Shown here: piece after piece, positions 1 to 11,259 of the stretch
Layout: each line of letters opens with the position of its first letter
Position numbering within the stretch: position 1 is the stretch's first letter
From: Haberlea rhodopensis
Taxonomy: Eukaryota; Streptophyta; Magnoliopsida; Lamiales; Gesneriaceae
NCBI GenBank assembly: GCA_907163345.1
Contig: CAJQUN010000495.1
Coordinates: 336,444 to 400,443 of the forward strand
Direction: 5' to 3'
Length of the DNA stretch: 64,000 nt
Program-made: the position numbers and the translations under genes
The notes under the pieces: generated by a model
Told to the model about the DNA's origin: nothing
Databases searched by the model: none
The model's input: the letters and a program-made list of their open reading frames with translations, nothing else

Positions 1-887
1 AGGAATTACGGTGCAACGCACGGATTCATCCATCGTTTATCGTATTTCTGAACCTTAATTTATTTGATTTTCATTTTCATTTGATGTTTTTGAGGTCGAG
101 AGACAATTAAACTCATCTGTATTTGATTTGAATTGAATTTGGTTTATATTATTGAAGTTTTAGTTCGTTGTGTTTGATATATTGATTCATTGGTATTTGA
201 GCGCATTGATATTTATTGTTCATAGATTGATTGCATGTGTAGATCAAAGTCTAGCTAGCTTTGATTGAATTTGAGAGTTACAACCGAGATCGAGAGATAA
301 CGTTGAACACGCTCCATTAATTTATGATGTATGTCACGATTGAGATCGAGAGATGATATCGCATATGTGAGAACTTGAAATCGAAAGATTTAGAGTTATA
401 AGGTTTTGATAATTTAAGCAACTTTGAATTAGTAAATAGGTGCACGAGAGTGACTTGTTCTAATTTATTGTTAGTTTCTTTACAGCTCGAGAGAGTGTAT
501 CGAATAAGAGTGAAAACCTTTCACCTTTAAAATCAATTGAGTGATAATTTGAGAATTCCGTTGAATCAGTAGAGATAATATAATTGAACGACGAGCTTGG
601 TAATTTTCTCGAGTGACTTACCTTCGCATTTCCGGAACCATTCTATTCTTTGTTTCTAGTTTAATCTTTATTCTTTAGTTTAATTTAGCTTTAGTTAATA
701 AAACCTCTTTTATCGTAGGCTAAATATAATTTTATAAATCTTATTTGGTACTTATACGTTAGTCCCTGTGGATTCGACAACCTGTACTTAAATTTTCACT
801 ATACTAAAACTTGACAACCGTGCACTTGCGGTAGAATCGCTTCAACCCATTCTTTGAAATATCTTTTGTTTAAAAATAAAGTGGTCA
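1..887 (+). repeat. Ath1 5' LTR, 3' portion
   Basis: Position 1 aligns with 5077 in the 3' LTR and the match runs to the terminal GTGGTCA at 887. Differences seen by eye include one inserted T after GTTG in the 3' copy, CATATGTGAG versus CATATATGAG, and GCGGTAG versus GCAGTAG. Confidence 0.92.
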
Positions 888-893
888 AGTTTT

Positions 894-911
894 TGGCGCC
901 GTTGCCGGGGA
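894..911 (+). other. primer-binding site, tRNA-Asp
   Basis: TGGCGCCGTTGCCGGGGA is the complement of the 3' end of plant tRNA-Asp(GTC) including CCA, all 18 bases. It begins 6 bases after the LTR end, as is usual in Athila elements. Confidence 0.93.
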
Positions 912-1076
912 CTAATCTGTATAATATCATACGAGATTAGTTAATTGTAATTTAGCCAATTCTTTTATTATTGCATTTTTGTTTTCTTTGTTTTCTTTTG
1001 TTGATCTTTGTGAATAACTTTGTGCATTTTGTTGTCTCCTTTTGTCTATTTTGTACAGGAATCGGTTCTTTAGTGC

Positions 1077-2355
1077 ATGCATAGAAGAGAGGAACCCTTT
1101 CTCGAGCCGTTTGATCCAGAGATAGAGAGAACGTTACTACGAAGATTACGAGAAGCTCGAGAAATGGCTGACAATAACGAAGCACAGCACCCTAGATCGA
1201 TGATGGACTTTGCACAACCCGCATTTCATGGATCGCTGTCAAGTATTACAAGGCCAACGATTCAAGCAAACAATTTTGAGATCAAGCCGGCAATCATACA
1301 AATGATTCAGCACTCAGTGATGTTCGGGGGAGCAGCTACAGATGATCCGAACAATCACATCTCCAACTTTTTGGAGATTTGTGATACATTCAAACACAAT
1401 GGCATCTCTGACGACGCCATCAGGTTAAGACTTTTCCCCTTTTCATTACGAGACAAAGCTAAGGCATGGTTAAATTCTTTACCTGCAGGTTCTATAACAA
1501 CATGGGAGGGGATGACAAAGGCGTTTTGTCAAAGTACTTTCCCCCCTCCAAGACGGCAAAGATGCGGAACGATATCACGACTTTTGGTCAGTTTGCCCCC
1601 GAGACTTTATACGAAGCGTGGGATCGGTTTAAGGAGTTGTTGAGGAGATGCCCACACCATGGTCTACCCATATGGCTGCAGGTACAAACTTTTTATAAAG
1701 GTTTATTTTCTGCTAACCGTTCAATGATTGATGCAGCATCTGGGGGATCCATAATGAGAAAGACGCCGGAAGAAGCATATAGCTTGTTGGAGGAAATGGC
1801 GTGCAACAGTTATCAGTGGCAATCTGAGAGGAGCACGCCACAGAAACCAATGGGGGTCCATCAAGTGGACGAGATCACTGCTCTTTCGGCTCAATTAGAA
1901 GCCATGAACCGGAAGATTGACAGCATGGGAGCAGCAGCAATGCAAGCTCAAGCGATCTTCTGTGAGCTGTGTGGAGGCGGTCATCCTAGCATCGAGTGCC
2001 AGGCAGGTAATCAATTTAACCAATCTGTTGAAGCTGTTAATTTTGTAGGTAACAGGCCACCCAATAATTCCTACTCGAACTACAACCAACCATGGAGGAA
2101 CCACCCGAATTTGAGGTGGTCGAATCAAGAAATGTGTTGAACCCTCAACCGCAGGCCGGGTTCACACAAAAGCCGAGTATGGAGGAATTGATGGCAAAGC
2201 TGATTTCATCAACGGAGGTGAGGATGCAGAATCAGGATGCATCTATTAAAAATTTGGAAGTGCAGATAGGGCAGTTGGCCACGTTGATATCTGGGAGGAC
2301 GCAAGGTATGCTCCCGAGTGATTCTGTAAAGAATCCGAAGGAGCCATCAAATTGA
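1077..2355 (+). pseudogene. Athila-type gag, two frameshifts
   Basis: The product would be the capsid/nucleocapsid polyprotein. The first frame (1077 to about 1526) holds an Arg/Glu-rich start and the core gag stretch around LRLFPFSLRDKAKAWLNSL. A one-base loss near 1523-1527 moves the reading to the frame that runs to 2140 (EAWDRFKELLRRCPHHG, DAASGG, TPEEAYSLLEEMA). A short cysteine knuckle follows, CELCGGGHPSIEC (C-x2-C-x3-H-x4-C). A second shift near 2127 puts the last part (MEELMAKLISSTEVR, QIGQLATLISGR) in a third frame, ending at 2355. Stops flank each segment, so no full protein can be made. The order and motifs are those of Athila/Tat gag. It is the only coding relic in the element. 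Confidence 0.85.
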
Positions 2356-3045
2356 TAAAGACGAGGAGGTGACAGTCCAGCTTGGGACTATAAATTAAGA
2401 AGTTCCGTTTTTCCTTCCTTGAGTTTTGTTGTTGATTTCTTGTTTTGTTGAGTTTTTGTTAGTTTATTTGTTTTTGAGATTGTCTGGGAATGAATTCGTG
2501 TATTTTTTTTTATTGCAGATGTGAAAGCAAGAGCAAGTTGGTTATAGGCGAGGCAATCCGAGAGAAAGATGTTGAAAAAAAAATTTTCAAATTTTGTTTG
2601 CTGCTTCTGGCGATCGATCGGTGGAAATCTCGATCGATCGCCCGAATTTTTAAAATGACATTGTGCCTACTGCCTCGCTCGATCGATCGAGAATTTTTCC
2701 GATCGATCGAGCGAGAGAAAATTTTGAAAAAAAAAAAATAAGGGCACAGACGCAGCATTCATCACTTTCAAACTTCAATCTTTCTCCTCTCCACAACAAA
2801 AGCCCTAGCCGCCTCTTTCAAATCCCTTCATCTAATCTCCTCATTTTGTTCATCAAATTTCAATTTACTTCAACTCTAAGAAGTAATATTCATTCTAATG
2901 AGATTTTCGTTTCAGATTTGAAGACTTGCAAGGCAAATTGGGTAGAAGCGCATAAAGAAGGGAATTCCAAGCCAAGTGCCAAACTTTCCAAGATCGGATT
3001 TTTAAGCGGGCGAGGAGCACCACGACCCAGTTCCCCCTCCGGAGC
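2356..3045 (+). other. Ath1 non-coding spacer where pol would be
   Basis: No pol motif is visible in any frame. The stretch holds a GATCGATC cluster (2609-2715) and a pyrimidine-rich part (about 2755-2880). It appears to replace the pol genes. Confidence 0.6.
2609..2715 (+). repeat. GATCGATC palindrome cluster inside Ath1
   Basis: Four CGATCGATCG cores. The first pair repeats the LTR phrase CGATCGATCGGTGGAAATCT; a later copy (ACTGCCTCGCTCGATCGATC) is in inverted orientation relative to the LTR copy, so the cluster seems to derive from the element's own LTR. Confidence 0.8.
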
Positions 3046-4395
3046 ATGATGAGGACGACGATCAGTGACGATCGTCGTCATGGTATGTGTCTTTGCCTTT
3101 GCATTTATTTTTCTTGTTCATTGAGGGCAATTCACATGCTAAGTTTGGGGGGGTTTTTGATTATCTGTATATATCTTGCTTTTGCACATATTGCTACTTG
3201 TCTTGTTTATTTTCATAGCATGACTGCATGATGTTGAGACTAATTCGTCCTTGAGCATTACCAACAAAATTTTTTTCTATTGATTGAGTTATCCTTGAGA
3301 ATTGATGAGTTGGAATTGCAACGGTAATACATAATGAAATTAATCCTCATCTAGATAGGAGTCATGGAAATGCTTAACTTGTTTGTATATATCCTTTGTT
3401 AACTACATGTCAAAACTGAGGAATAATTTGAGCACTTATTGAGTCATGATTGAGTGAAGTATATATTGATTAAATTGAAAATTTGTGTTAACTATGATGA
3501 GTCTTGAGTATCTTAAAGAACTCTACAGTTTAGTTGAAAGCACTTTGAGGCGAAATTTATAATTAGGAACTAGACTTGGAGATGATTTAGGCGATCTTTG
3601 GACCGTTTGAGCCTTTCAAGCCTACCTGTTTTATATTATTCATTAGTGTCCCCTTTTGAGCCCTATTGAAAAAAAGAATGGTATATGCATTGCATATGAT
3701 TAGACCCCCATTCGACATTCTTGGCAACTCATTATACCCACCTTGGTTTGAGCCTAAAAGAAAATTTTTACCTACCCCTAGGAGAGTATAATGAATCTCA
3801 TTCATTGCACAGAATTGTTATATGCAAATGAGTTCAAAAGGAACAAAAGAATGAGCAAAGAAAAAGAAAAGATGTAGAGAAAAGCCTTGAAAAGAAAAAT
3901 TCAAAATAAGACCCAAAGTGGCCAAGGCTAGAAAAAAATTGAAGAGAAGCTCAAAAATAGTTGAACTGATTTTGTTATACTCTCTTCTTTGAATTCATCC
4001 TACCTTTTCTTTGAAGCCGACACCAAAAGGCCTAACGTTATAAGCTTTCAAGACCTTTTGATCCAAGTCTAGGGAACAATTACAATAGTGGAGAAGTGCT
4101 GGATAGTAAACTTGTAGAGTAATTCAAAGTAATCTTGACTAGGAGTTAATATGGCACATGTTGATGTTAAGATATATATGTAACTCATGTTTGACAATAG
4201 CACACACGCACGTTTCGATGTTGCGATGTATTGTTTAACTTAGGAGAAATTGCTTCTTGTTAAATGTTGATTGACTTCTATTGATGTGTAAGTAGGATTT
4301 CTGAGTTGTTACGTATGTTGTAAAGATGATTCATGATTAGTATCGAGTTTAACTTTTCTTTTTGAGTTTATTGCTTGCTCGAGGACGATCAAGTC
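3046..4395 (+). other. conserved non-coding 3' spacer of Ath1 with an internal PPT-like copy
   Basis: The spacer begins with GACGATCAGTGACGATCGTC and a purine tract TAAGTTTGGGGGGG (3140-3153), preceded by GAGGGCAA. That resembles the true polypurine tract at the end (GAGGACGATCAAG, then TAAGTTTGGGGGAG). The same two tracts and several blocks between them occur in reverse in element G (41799-43040), for example GACCCAAAGTGGCCAAGGCT at 3912 and GGCGATCTTTGGACCGTTTG near 3590. No protein is conserved across it. Confidence 0.7.
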
Positions 4396-4410
4396 TAAGT
4401 TTGGGGGAGT
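4396..4410 (+). other. polypurine tract of Ath1
   Basis: TAAGTTTGGGGGAGT directly precedes the LTR start TGATAGGC. This is the second-strand priming site expected for gypsy elements. Confidence 0.85.
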
Positions 4411-5964
4411 TGATAGGCTTAGATTTTGAGTGATTTTAACTGTAATTTCTTCCCATTTTCCGTAATTTTTCCTGGATGATATTATGCTTTTTGGTGTTTA
4501 TTCGTTTGTTTCAGGAAATTAGACCGGAAGTGGAAGAAATGAGCTTACATGAAGATAACGGGCGAAATCGAGGCGTAAAAGAAGAGAAAATGAAAGAAGA
4601 TGGATTTCCCAAATCTCGATCGATCGAGATTTATTCTCGATCGATCGAGCCAGCCAGAAGCGAGAATTAGATTTTTTGAAGGCTCGATCGATCGGTGGAA
4701 ATCTCGATCGATCGAGCGAGGCAGTAACCTCAGCAACAAATTTTGAGAAATCTCGATCGATCGGTGGAAATTCTCGATCGATCGAGCGAGGCAGTGAGTG
4801 CAAAAGGCTGACGTGAACAGTGCACCGATCGATCGGTGAAAATATCGATCGATCGAGACGCGAAATCTGAAGATTTTATTTTCCTTATTTATCGAGATTG
4901 TGGGGCTTTTAAGCGGGAGGCTTGATCCATTTCGAGGGGATAGACGATATTAGACCATTTTTCAGACGATTTCTAGGTCAAGTAGCCGCCGCCCAACGCC
5001 GCCAAGGAGATCCAATCTCCGTTCTTCGTCCAAAGTCGAGCCAATCTCTTCCGGAGTGCAAGGAAGGAACAAGAGAAGGAATTACGGTGCAACGCACGGA
5101 TTCATCCATCGTTTATCGTATTTCTGAACCTTAATTTATTTGATTTTCATTTTCATTTGATGTTTTTGAGGTCGAGAGACAATTAAACTCATCTGTATTT
5201 GATTTGAATTGAATTTGGTTTATATTATTGAAGTTTTAGTTCGTTGTGTTTGATATATTGATTCATTGGTATTTGAGCGCATTGATATTTATTGTTCATA
5301 GATTGATTGCATGTGTAGATCAAAGTCTAGCTAGCTTTGATTGAATTTGAGAGTTACAACCGAGATCGAGAGATAACGTTGTAACACGCTCCATTAAATT
5401 ATGATGTATGTCACGATTGAGATCGAGAGATGATATCGCATATATGAGAACTTGAAATCGAAAGATTTAGAGTTATAAGGTTTTGATAATTTAAGCAACT
5501 TTGAATTAGTAAATAGGTGCACGAGAGTGACTTGTTCTAATTTATTGTTAGTTTCTTTACAGCTCGAGAGAGTGTATCGAATAAGAGTGAAAACCTTTCA
5601 CCTTTAAAATCAATTGAGTGATAATTTGAGAATTCCGTTGAATCAGTAGAGATAATATAATTGAACGACGAGCTTGGTAATTTTCTCGAGTGACTTACCT
5701 TCGCATTTCCGGAACCATTCTATTCTTTGTTTCTAGTTTAATCTTTATTCTTTAGTTTAATTTAGCTTTAGTTAATAAAACCTCTTTTATCGTAGGCTAA
5801 ATATAATTTTATAAATCTTATTTGGTACTTATACGTTAGTCCCTGTGGATTCGACAACCTGTACTTAAATTTTCACTATACTAAAACTTGACAACCGTGC
5901 ACTTGCAGTAGAATCGCTTCAACCCATTCTTTGAAATATCTTTTGTTTAAAAATAAAGTGGTCA
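4411..5964 (+). repeat. Ath1 3' LTR, 1554 bp
   Basis: It starts TGATAGGCTTAG and ends GTGGTCA. The start follows the polypurine tract and the end matches the 5' LTR at 887. It holds eight CGATCGATCG palindromes near its start. Confidence 0.92.
4615..4857 (+). repeat. GATCGATC palindrome cluster, Ath1 LTR
   Basis: Eight copies. Most are the 14-bp perfect palindrome CTCGATCGATCGAG; one is ACCGATCGATCGGT; others have mixed arms. A longer phrase with GCGAGGCAGT recurs twice. Confidence 0.92.
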
Positions 5965-6921
5965 GTGATCATGGTGGACGTTGCAGGTCGACGTAGGAAT
6001 TGATGTTGATATGGAAACATTATGAATATCGAAATGCGTAAATGACAAGGTACGTGTTATGTTACTAGTATTTGAGAAATACTAACGAGATTATTTTGTA
6101 CTTGTCCTATGATAGATAATAATTGGGTGAAGTAATGTGGAAATGTTGATACTTAAGAGTATGTGAGTGCTATGATTAACATGATATTATGATGCCATTG
6201 TGTATTGTAGATGATTCCATCTACAAAGGTATGTCACGAACTATTCGATATTGATGTTGATGCATTGTGTTAGATGAGTATAATCGTGACATGAAAATAT
6301 TGGTGTTAAGCCATTTATCATGATTTGATACTGATAGTCTGTGGCTGTTGGTGCGTATAATGTGGAGATATGTATGTGAGAATGACTAATGGGTTTTCTA
6401 GTCATTACCTTGCACCAGATAATAGCCAGGAGATGATATATGAAAGATTGATGCATAAAGGCTCAAGAGTACCGTTACTTCATACGATGATGGTGATGAT
6501 GTGGGGATAAGTTGCATACATTTGCAACGACACAGGTATGAAGTTAATTAAGATAAATGTTGATGTATTGTCATATATTCTTGAACATACATGAAAGCAT
6601 GGATTGCATGATTTAACGAGATTATATGATGGGTACTGTGATAAAAGTATATGACGGAAATAAGATTTTGTGCAATGGAATTGTGTTGATGAAAGTACAC
6701 AGGTAGTGAAATATGACAGAGAAGCTTGATGGTTAACCACTTCTTGCGATTGTTGGTGCAATGGGGCACATGAGTGAACAACGATGATTCCGATGACTGT
6801 CATCCTACGGATGGTAAAGTCACTATCTTGAGCTATATACGGTACGTAAATTTTACAGTTGGCTTTTATGGTAAGTATGTATCTAAATTTCTGGGGCGAA
6901 ATTTTATTAGTTGGGGAGAAT
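5965..6921 (+). mobile_element. K: 3' internal remnant of an LTR element
   Basis: The stretch ends with GGGGCGAAATTTTATTAG and TTGGGGAGAAT, the chromovirus-style polypurine tract, directly before an LTR start. It is AT-rich, with no readable gag or pol. The left side is cut by Ath1. It resembles the coding-empty interior of C in style, so K may also have been non-autonomous. Confidence 0.6.
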
Positions 6922-7156
6922 TGTGATGTCCAGGAATAATTAATAATTTTTATGGATTTAATTATGGTATTTATATGATGTGTCGGGAATTAAATCTTTG
7001 GTATCGGATTTTGGTCCGGGTTGGAATAATTAATTCCGGGATTGAACCTGTATCATAAATTAAATCTAAGAGGGTTTTCTTGCAATAATAAATTAATTAT
7101 TGGTTTTGGAGAGTTAAATTAAAATAATTAATTTTGGGATGAAGATAATTGAGTGG

Positions 7157-7170
7157 TATATATTTAAATA
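7157..7170 (+). promoter_or_regulatory. TATA-like box of K LTR
   Basis: TATATATTTAAATA, followed within 40 bases by a pyrimidine-rich leader (CATTCCCTCTATTCTCC). Position and context fit the start of LTR transcription. Confidence 0.55.
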
Positions 7171-7679
7171 AGGGTTTGGACCTAAAACACTCATTCCCTC
7201 TATTCTCCTCCACTCCATCTCACCTTCACTCTCTTCTTCCCTCTCTCGACCAGAAAAATGGGCAGCAAGGGGAGACGATTTTCTTCCCATTTTTCAAGCT
7301 CGAATCTTGTGCTGGTTTGTGCCTTAGCTATTTACTACTCTTGCTCCTCAATTTATACTTGATTTAGTATGAGTTTTATGCTGATTGGGGCTCGATTTTG
7401 GGTGTGTTTTTGGGGCAGTTTTATGCTATTTTTTTGGCTCAAAAATCTGATGCTTTGGTGTTCGAAAATCTGCTGTTATTGGTCCGAAAATCTTTGGTAT
7501 TTTGGCTCGATTTCATACTGACATGGTTCGATTTTTTGCTTGCTGTTTTGGGCGATTTCCTTGCCCTTTTATTTTCGAAAATTAGGGCTCTCTTTGAGCT
7601 ATGTTTAGCCATCCTTTGGGACAATTTTAGGGGATGTTTAGTGGTTGATTTTAAAGTGTTTTGAGTTGTTATTGTTGTG

Positions 7680-7790
7680 TGGTATGTGTGCAGAATGTGT
7701 GAGTGTGTGCATGAGCAGTGTGTGTAGTGTGTGCAGAGTGTGTGAGTGTGTGCGTGAACAGTGTGTGTTGGTGTGTGTGGAGTGGCTTTT
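7680..7790 (+). repeat. GT-rich imperfect microsatellite in K LTR
   Basis: Repeats of GTGTGTG mixed with AGTGTGTGCA and GAGTGTGTG units, about 110 bp. Confidence 0.75.
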
Positions 7791-8577
7791 ATTCATGCAT
7801 GAAGGTGTATTAGTTGATATTGGAATGTACATGAGCTTGATGTATATATAAATGAGCTCTAACTTGTTTTGGCATGGTTAGAAGATGATTATTCATATTG
7901 GAAATTGATTGGGCATGTGATTGTGTGTGTAGATGGTGTTGATGCAAGTAATTATGTATTCCTACATGTATTGAAGTGTTGTAATTGGGAATTGGAGTGT
8001 ATGAGGAAATGCTATTAATTGTTAGAAGGAAATTGTTGGTTAAAATGTGAAGATTTAAAAAAAAACCATGCTTGGAAGGTGTTTGTTAATATGTCTAAAT
8101 GGTGTCCAAGTGTTGGCCTAAAGCCTTGATCATTTGGTGGTGAAAATCCTACACTTTCCAACTTAAAAGCATTATAGTGCCTTGGTGAGTGATTGGGCAA
8201 TGTTATTAGATGTTTGTGAGTTGTGTGTGATTATATGAGATAAAAGTTGGGAATCTTGTTCTAACCTTATGTTAAAATTGAATAAAATGAATATTTATGA
8301 CTTGCACACTCATTTTATATGATGATTATGTTTTGAGGAATTCTTGAACAATGAGTTAAGGTTACATAGTTTGAACCTTAGTAATGTAAATATTACATAC
8401 TTGAGTTAGTGATAACTCGAATAAATGGAAGGTAATGGCTTGTTTGTGTGGTATATAGGGTATGATAATTGAGATTGAGTATAATGGCGAAATTATATTG
8501 AATTGAAGTTGAAATGCATATAAATGATATCAATTGTATTATTAATGAACTAGTTGATGAATTGACATTCAATATAG

Positions 8578-8648
8578 ATGCTCAACGGTCTCAGGACGTC
8601 AAAAGTGGCTTGTTCATGTCGTCGACTATGAGGTACGTAGTGACGTAC
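8578..8648 (+). promoter_or_regulatory. K LTR mini-exon-like block and donor hairpin
   Basis: An acceptor-like TATAG ends at 8577. The 55-nt block ends in GAG at 8632, followed by GTACGT-AGTG-ACGTAC (8633-8648), a perfect 6-bp stem that contains the donor-like GT. The same layout occurs in the other LTR families here. Splicing is inferred. Confidence 0.5.
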
Positions 8649-9887
8649 GAGCAGGTATAATATGAATTATTTCATATTCCAGTATTCATGTATTGTTGAA
8701 TTGTGATAACTGAAATAAGAAAACGAACTTGTGAGTTGAGTTGATATATGTGGTGTGGTGGATACGTAGATGTACGTGATCCGGGTATACGAGTTGAATA
8801 TCGCTGCATTTGGTATGATTGATATGAGAAATGGTTGAGAATGAGATTAATTGATAGGCATAGTTGCCTTGGATATGAGATTCGTTGTGATTGAGCATAA
8901 AATGTTGAATTGTGATTATATTGAATTTATTGCATTGATGAGTACCATATTTTGAATAATGATACTGAACTTAATGTTTATGAAAGTGTATAAGATTGAA
9001 CAGGAACAGTTCGTGATGGCTATGCCGGTCTGGAATTGTACAGGGAGTATATATAATAGATTTTCATTAACCTTAATTGTTGCTTTACAATTTCGTATAT
9101 TGATGTGCGATTATTGAGTTGGAGTATGCTCACCCGTGTGGGGGCTGTTTCTGTTGAAACAGGTACAAAAGGTACGATGCTGCCTTGGAGTGCTAGGCTC
9201 GGACCTTGTTGGATGATGCTTCCAGAAGCACATTATGAGATTGAGCCGATATACGAGGTTGAGCGGTTGATATATATACTAATTATGCATCCGGATGTGT
9301 ATCCGTTATTCGTTGCTCTTCTGTGAGCACTTGTATTTGTATATGGACTGTATAAGGGTGTGGAAACCCACTTTTGTTGTCTTATTAGTGTGGTGTCTTC
9401 CCTGCCGGGAACTTACTTAGTGTTTCTGTATTCTGTTTAGTATTGTGTTGTCCCTGGACGGGAGTTATGTTATGTGATGTGTCTTTATTTCCGGATAGCT
9501 CAGTTTGTGGGGAGACTTTGCCCAAATTTTTATAAAAACCCACAATGTAAAAGTGGTGTAATGGGGATGGTATTGGGTGAAATCCCTGAGTCTATTTGTT
9601 GGTCGAGATGATCATATAATGTCGAACATTGGTTATGTCATGGGATTATGGGAAACATAAAATGATTCTTTTTAACGAATGAAAAGAAAATGAAAAATTT
9701 ATACACATACGACGTCATAAATGAACTAATGACGAGTTTAAGTGTTGGGGTCTTACAAACTACGTGCCCAAGCACGTTCACAAACCCCAATTATATCGTC
9801 ATCCATGACGATTAACCATTTTAAAAGACCCTGGGCGAAGCATGCATAAAAAACTCAACACGAAAAATAAACTCCAAAAACAAGCAT

Positions 9888-10160
9888 TGGCGATCGATTG
9901 CTTCGCCCTAGGCGATCGATCGCCTCGCAGAAAGGCATGGGCGATCGATCGCCTCATTCCCAGGCGATCGGTTGCCTCTCAACATTTTTGGATACTGCCT
10001 CATGGCGGTCGATCGCCTCCTTTGAGGCAGTCGATCGCCTCACTGTTCATCTTCAACAAAATTTTATCAACGTCGCGGCGATCGATCGCCCCGCCCTAGG
10101 GATCGATCGCCTCGACCTGTAACAGCCAAAAACGATCGCCCCGCCCTAGGGATCGATCGC
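9888..10160 (-). repeat. GATCGATC palindrome cluster, E-family LTR piece
   Basis: About nine GCGATCGATCGC-type or near-palindromic copies, several with GGCGATCGATCGCC arms. Some have drifted (GGCGATCGGTTGCC). Confidence 0.85.
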
Positions 10161-10182
10161 CTCGACCTGTAACAGCCAAAAA
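10083..10182. repeat. 50-bp tandem duplication
   Basis: Two consecutive, apparently identical 50-bp units (10083-10132 and 10133-10182), each starting CGATCGCCCCGCCC and ending CAGCCAAAAA. The unit begins within a GATCGATC palindrome. Confidence 0.9.
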
Positions 10183-10843
10183 TGGCGTTTTTCTTGCCAG
10201 AACTTCCCCAACAACAATCCTCACACCCCATACAACATAAACCCTTAACAAGGGGCTATAAATCAACCCCAAAATACAACACCCAAAAATCTTTAAAAAC
10301 CATCTTCTTTAAACCCAACACAAATCCTTCCCAAACACCACAATACCACTATCAAATCGAAGATAAATGCGAGGGGATGAATAATACCTTATTATCTTTG
10401 AGAAATTCGGCTCCCAAGTCGAGCAACCATCGATTTTCATCAAGGGAGAAAAGAGGGGAAACGTGGGTGGGGAAGGAGGCGTAGGAGAAGGGAGAGATGG
10501 AGGAGATTCCGTGTAATGACGGAACACCGAGTCCATTTGGTATATATAGATCTAAAGCTCCAAAATACCAATACTTCCACAACTACATCATGATTCATTA
10601 ACTATCATATGTTTTCAATAATAATCTCTCCAACTCAAATTCCATTACCAACCAAAACCAAATTCCAAGGTTATCACCATGATGAGAATACAATCTCATC
10701 CCTTGGATCCAACGACTCCAAAAACCGGGTTTAAAATCCCCGAGTGTCCCGCAACCGCAATTAATTCATAATTGCCACAATTAAAATCCTTTAAGGATTA
10801 TTACCACACCGGGATTAACACCATGAATCCCCGGGGCATCACA

Positions 10844-11259
10844 GTTGCAATCGATAAGGTATCTATATTATTTGAATATGGATTGCTGAACTTACGTGAA
10901 TTACGTGAAACTACTTGGCTATGTGATTTTAATTGAATTATGAACATTCACAACATTCATAATTGGCATATCGATGTATGAAAATAAATGTTTTGTTAAC
11001 ACACATCATTTTGATATATATACATTGATATATGACATAAACATGGGCATATCATATTGATCTATCCACTTCTTTGATATCCCTGATGATGACTGAGTTG
11101 ACTTACTCTGAGTGTCGGGGACGACGGGCACGACGATGACAGACAGTTTAGGTAGTAACTGTAGTCACGCGCGTTGCTACCGTACCTAGACATGAGGGAT
11201 GACGAGCACAACACAGGATGATTCTCCTAGCGCAAAGTGTGTGTGATTTCACCCTCTGC
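10844..11259 (+). repeat. D-type LTR fragment, plus orientation
   Basis: It is the reverse complement of sequence near 46480-46870 (shared blocks include GCATATCGATGTATG, GATGACAGACAGT and ACCCTCTGCTCGA). It joins TekA's truncated 5' LTR at a short shared GCTCGA. Confidence 0.72.

Larger units (their letters stand above)
1..5964 (+). mobile_element. Ath1: gag-only, non-autonomous Athila-type LTR retrotransposon
   Basis: The element has a partial 5' LTR, a tRNA-Asp primer site, a broken gag, about 2 kb of non-coding spacer, a polypurine tract and a complete 3' LTR. No protease, RT, RNase H or integrase can be read between the gag and the 3' LTR, so it would depend on a related Athila element for its enzymes. 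The 887 bp of 5' LTR in the window match the end of the 3' LTR with only a few substitutions and one 1-base indel, so insertion was fairly recent. The 5' target flank lies outside the window; the 3' flank begins GTGAT. It interrupts element K. Confidence 0.85.
6922..9757 (+). repeat. K 3' LTR, about 2836 bp
   Basis: It begins TGTGATGTCC after the purine tract and ends GGGGTCTTACA. The last 450 bp are clearly homologous to the C-family LTR (blocks such as GAAACCCACTTTTGTTGTC and GACTTTGCCCAAATTTTTAT). It has a TATA-like box, a GT-rich tract and the shared donor hairpin. It lies inside the E-family LTR piece that continues at 9758. Confidence 0.82.
9758..10843 (-). repeat. E-family LTR fragment (5' part), minus strand
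   Basis: Read on the minus strand it starts TGTGATGCCCCGGGGATT at 10843 and matches the E LTR at 53210-54400, for example GGCACGTAGTTTGT-like text at the left edge and a TATA block near 10540. It stops at 9758, where K ends, so K lies within this LTR. The rest of the LTR is not present here. Confidence 0.78.

Noticed and set aside
894..911. Possible tRNA gene fragment
   Set aside because: The match is to the complement of the tRNA 3' end only and lies next to an LTR end, so it is a primer-binding site.
5965..6921. K interior as a novel gene region
   Set aside because: No frame above noise on either strand. The purine tract and LTR junction explain it as the end of an element.
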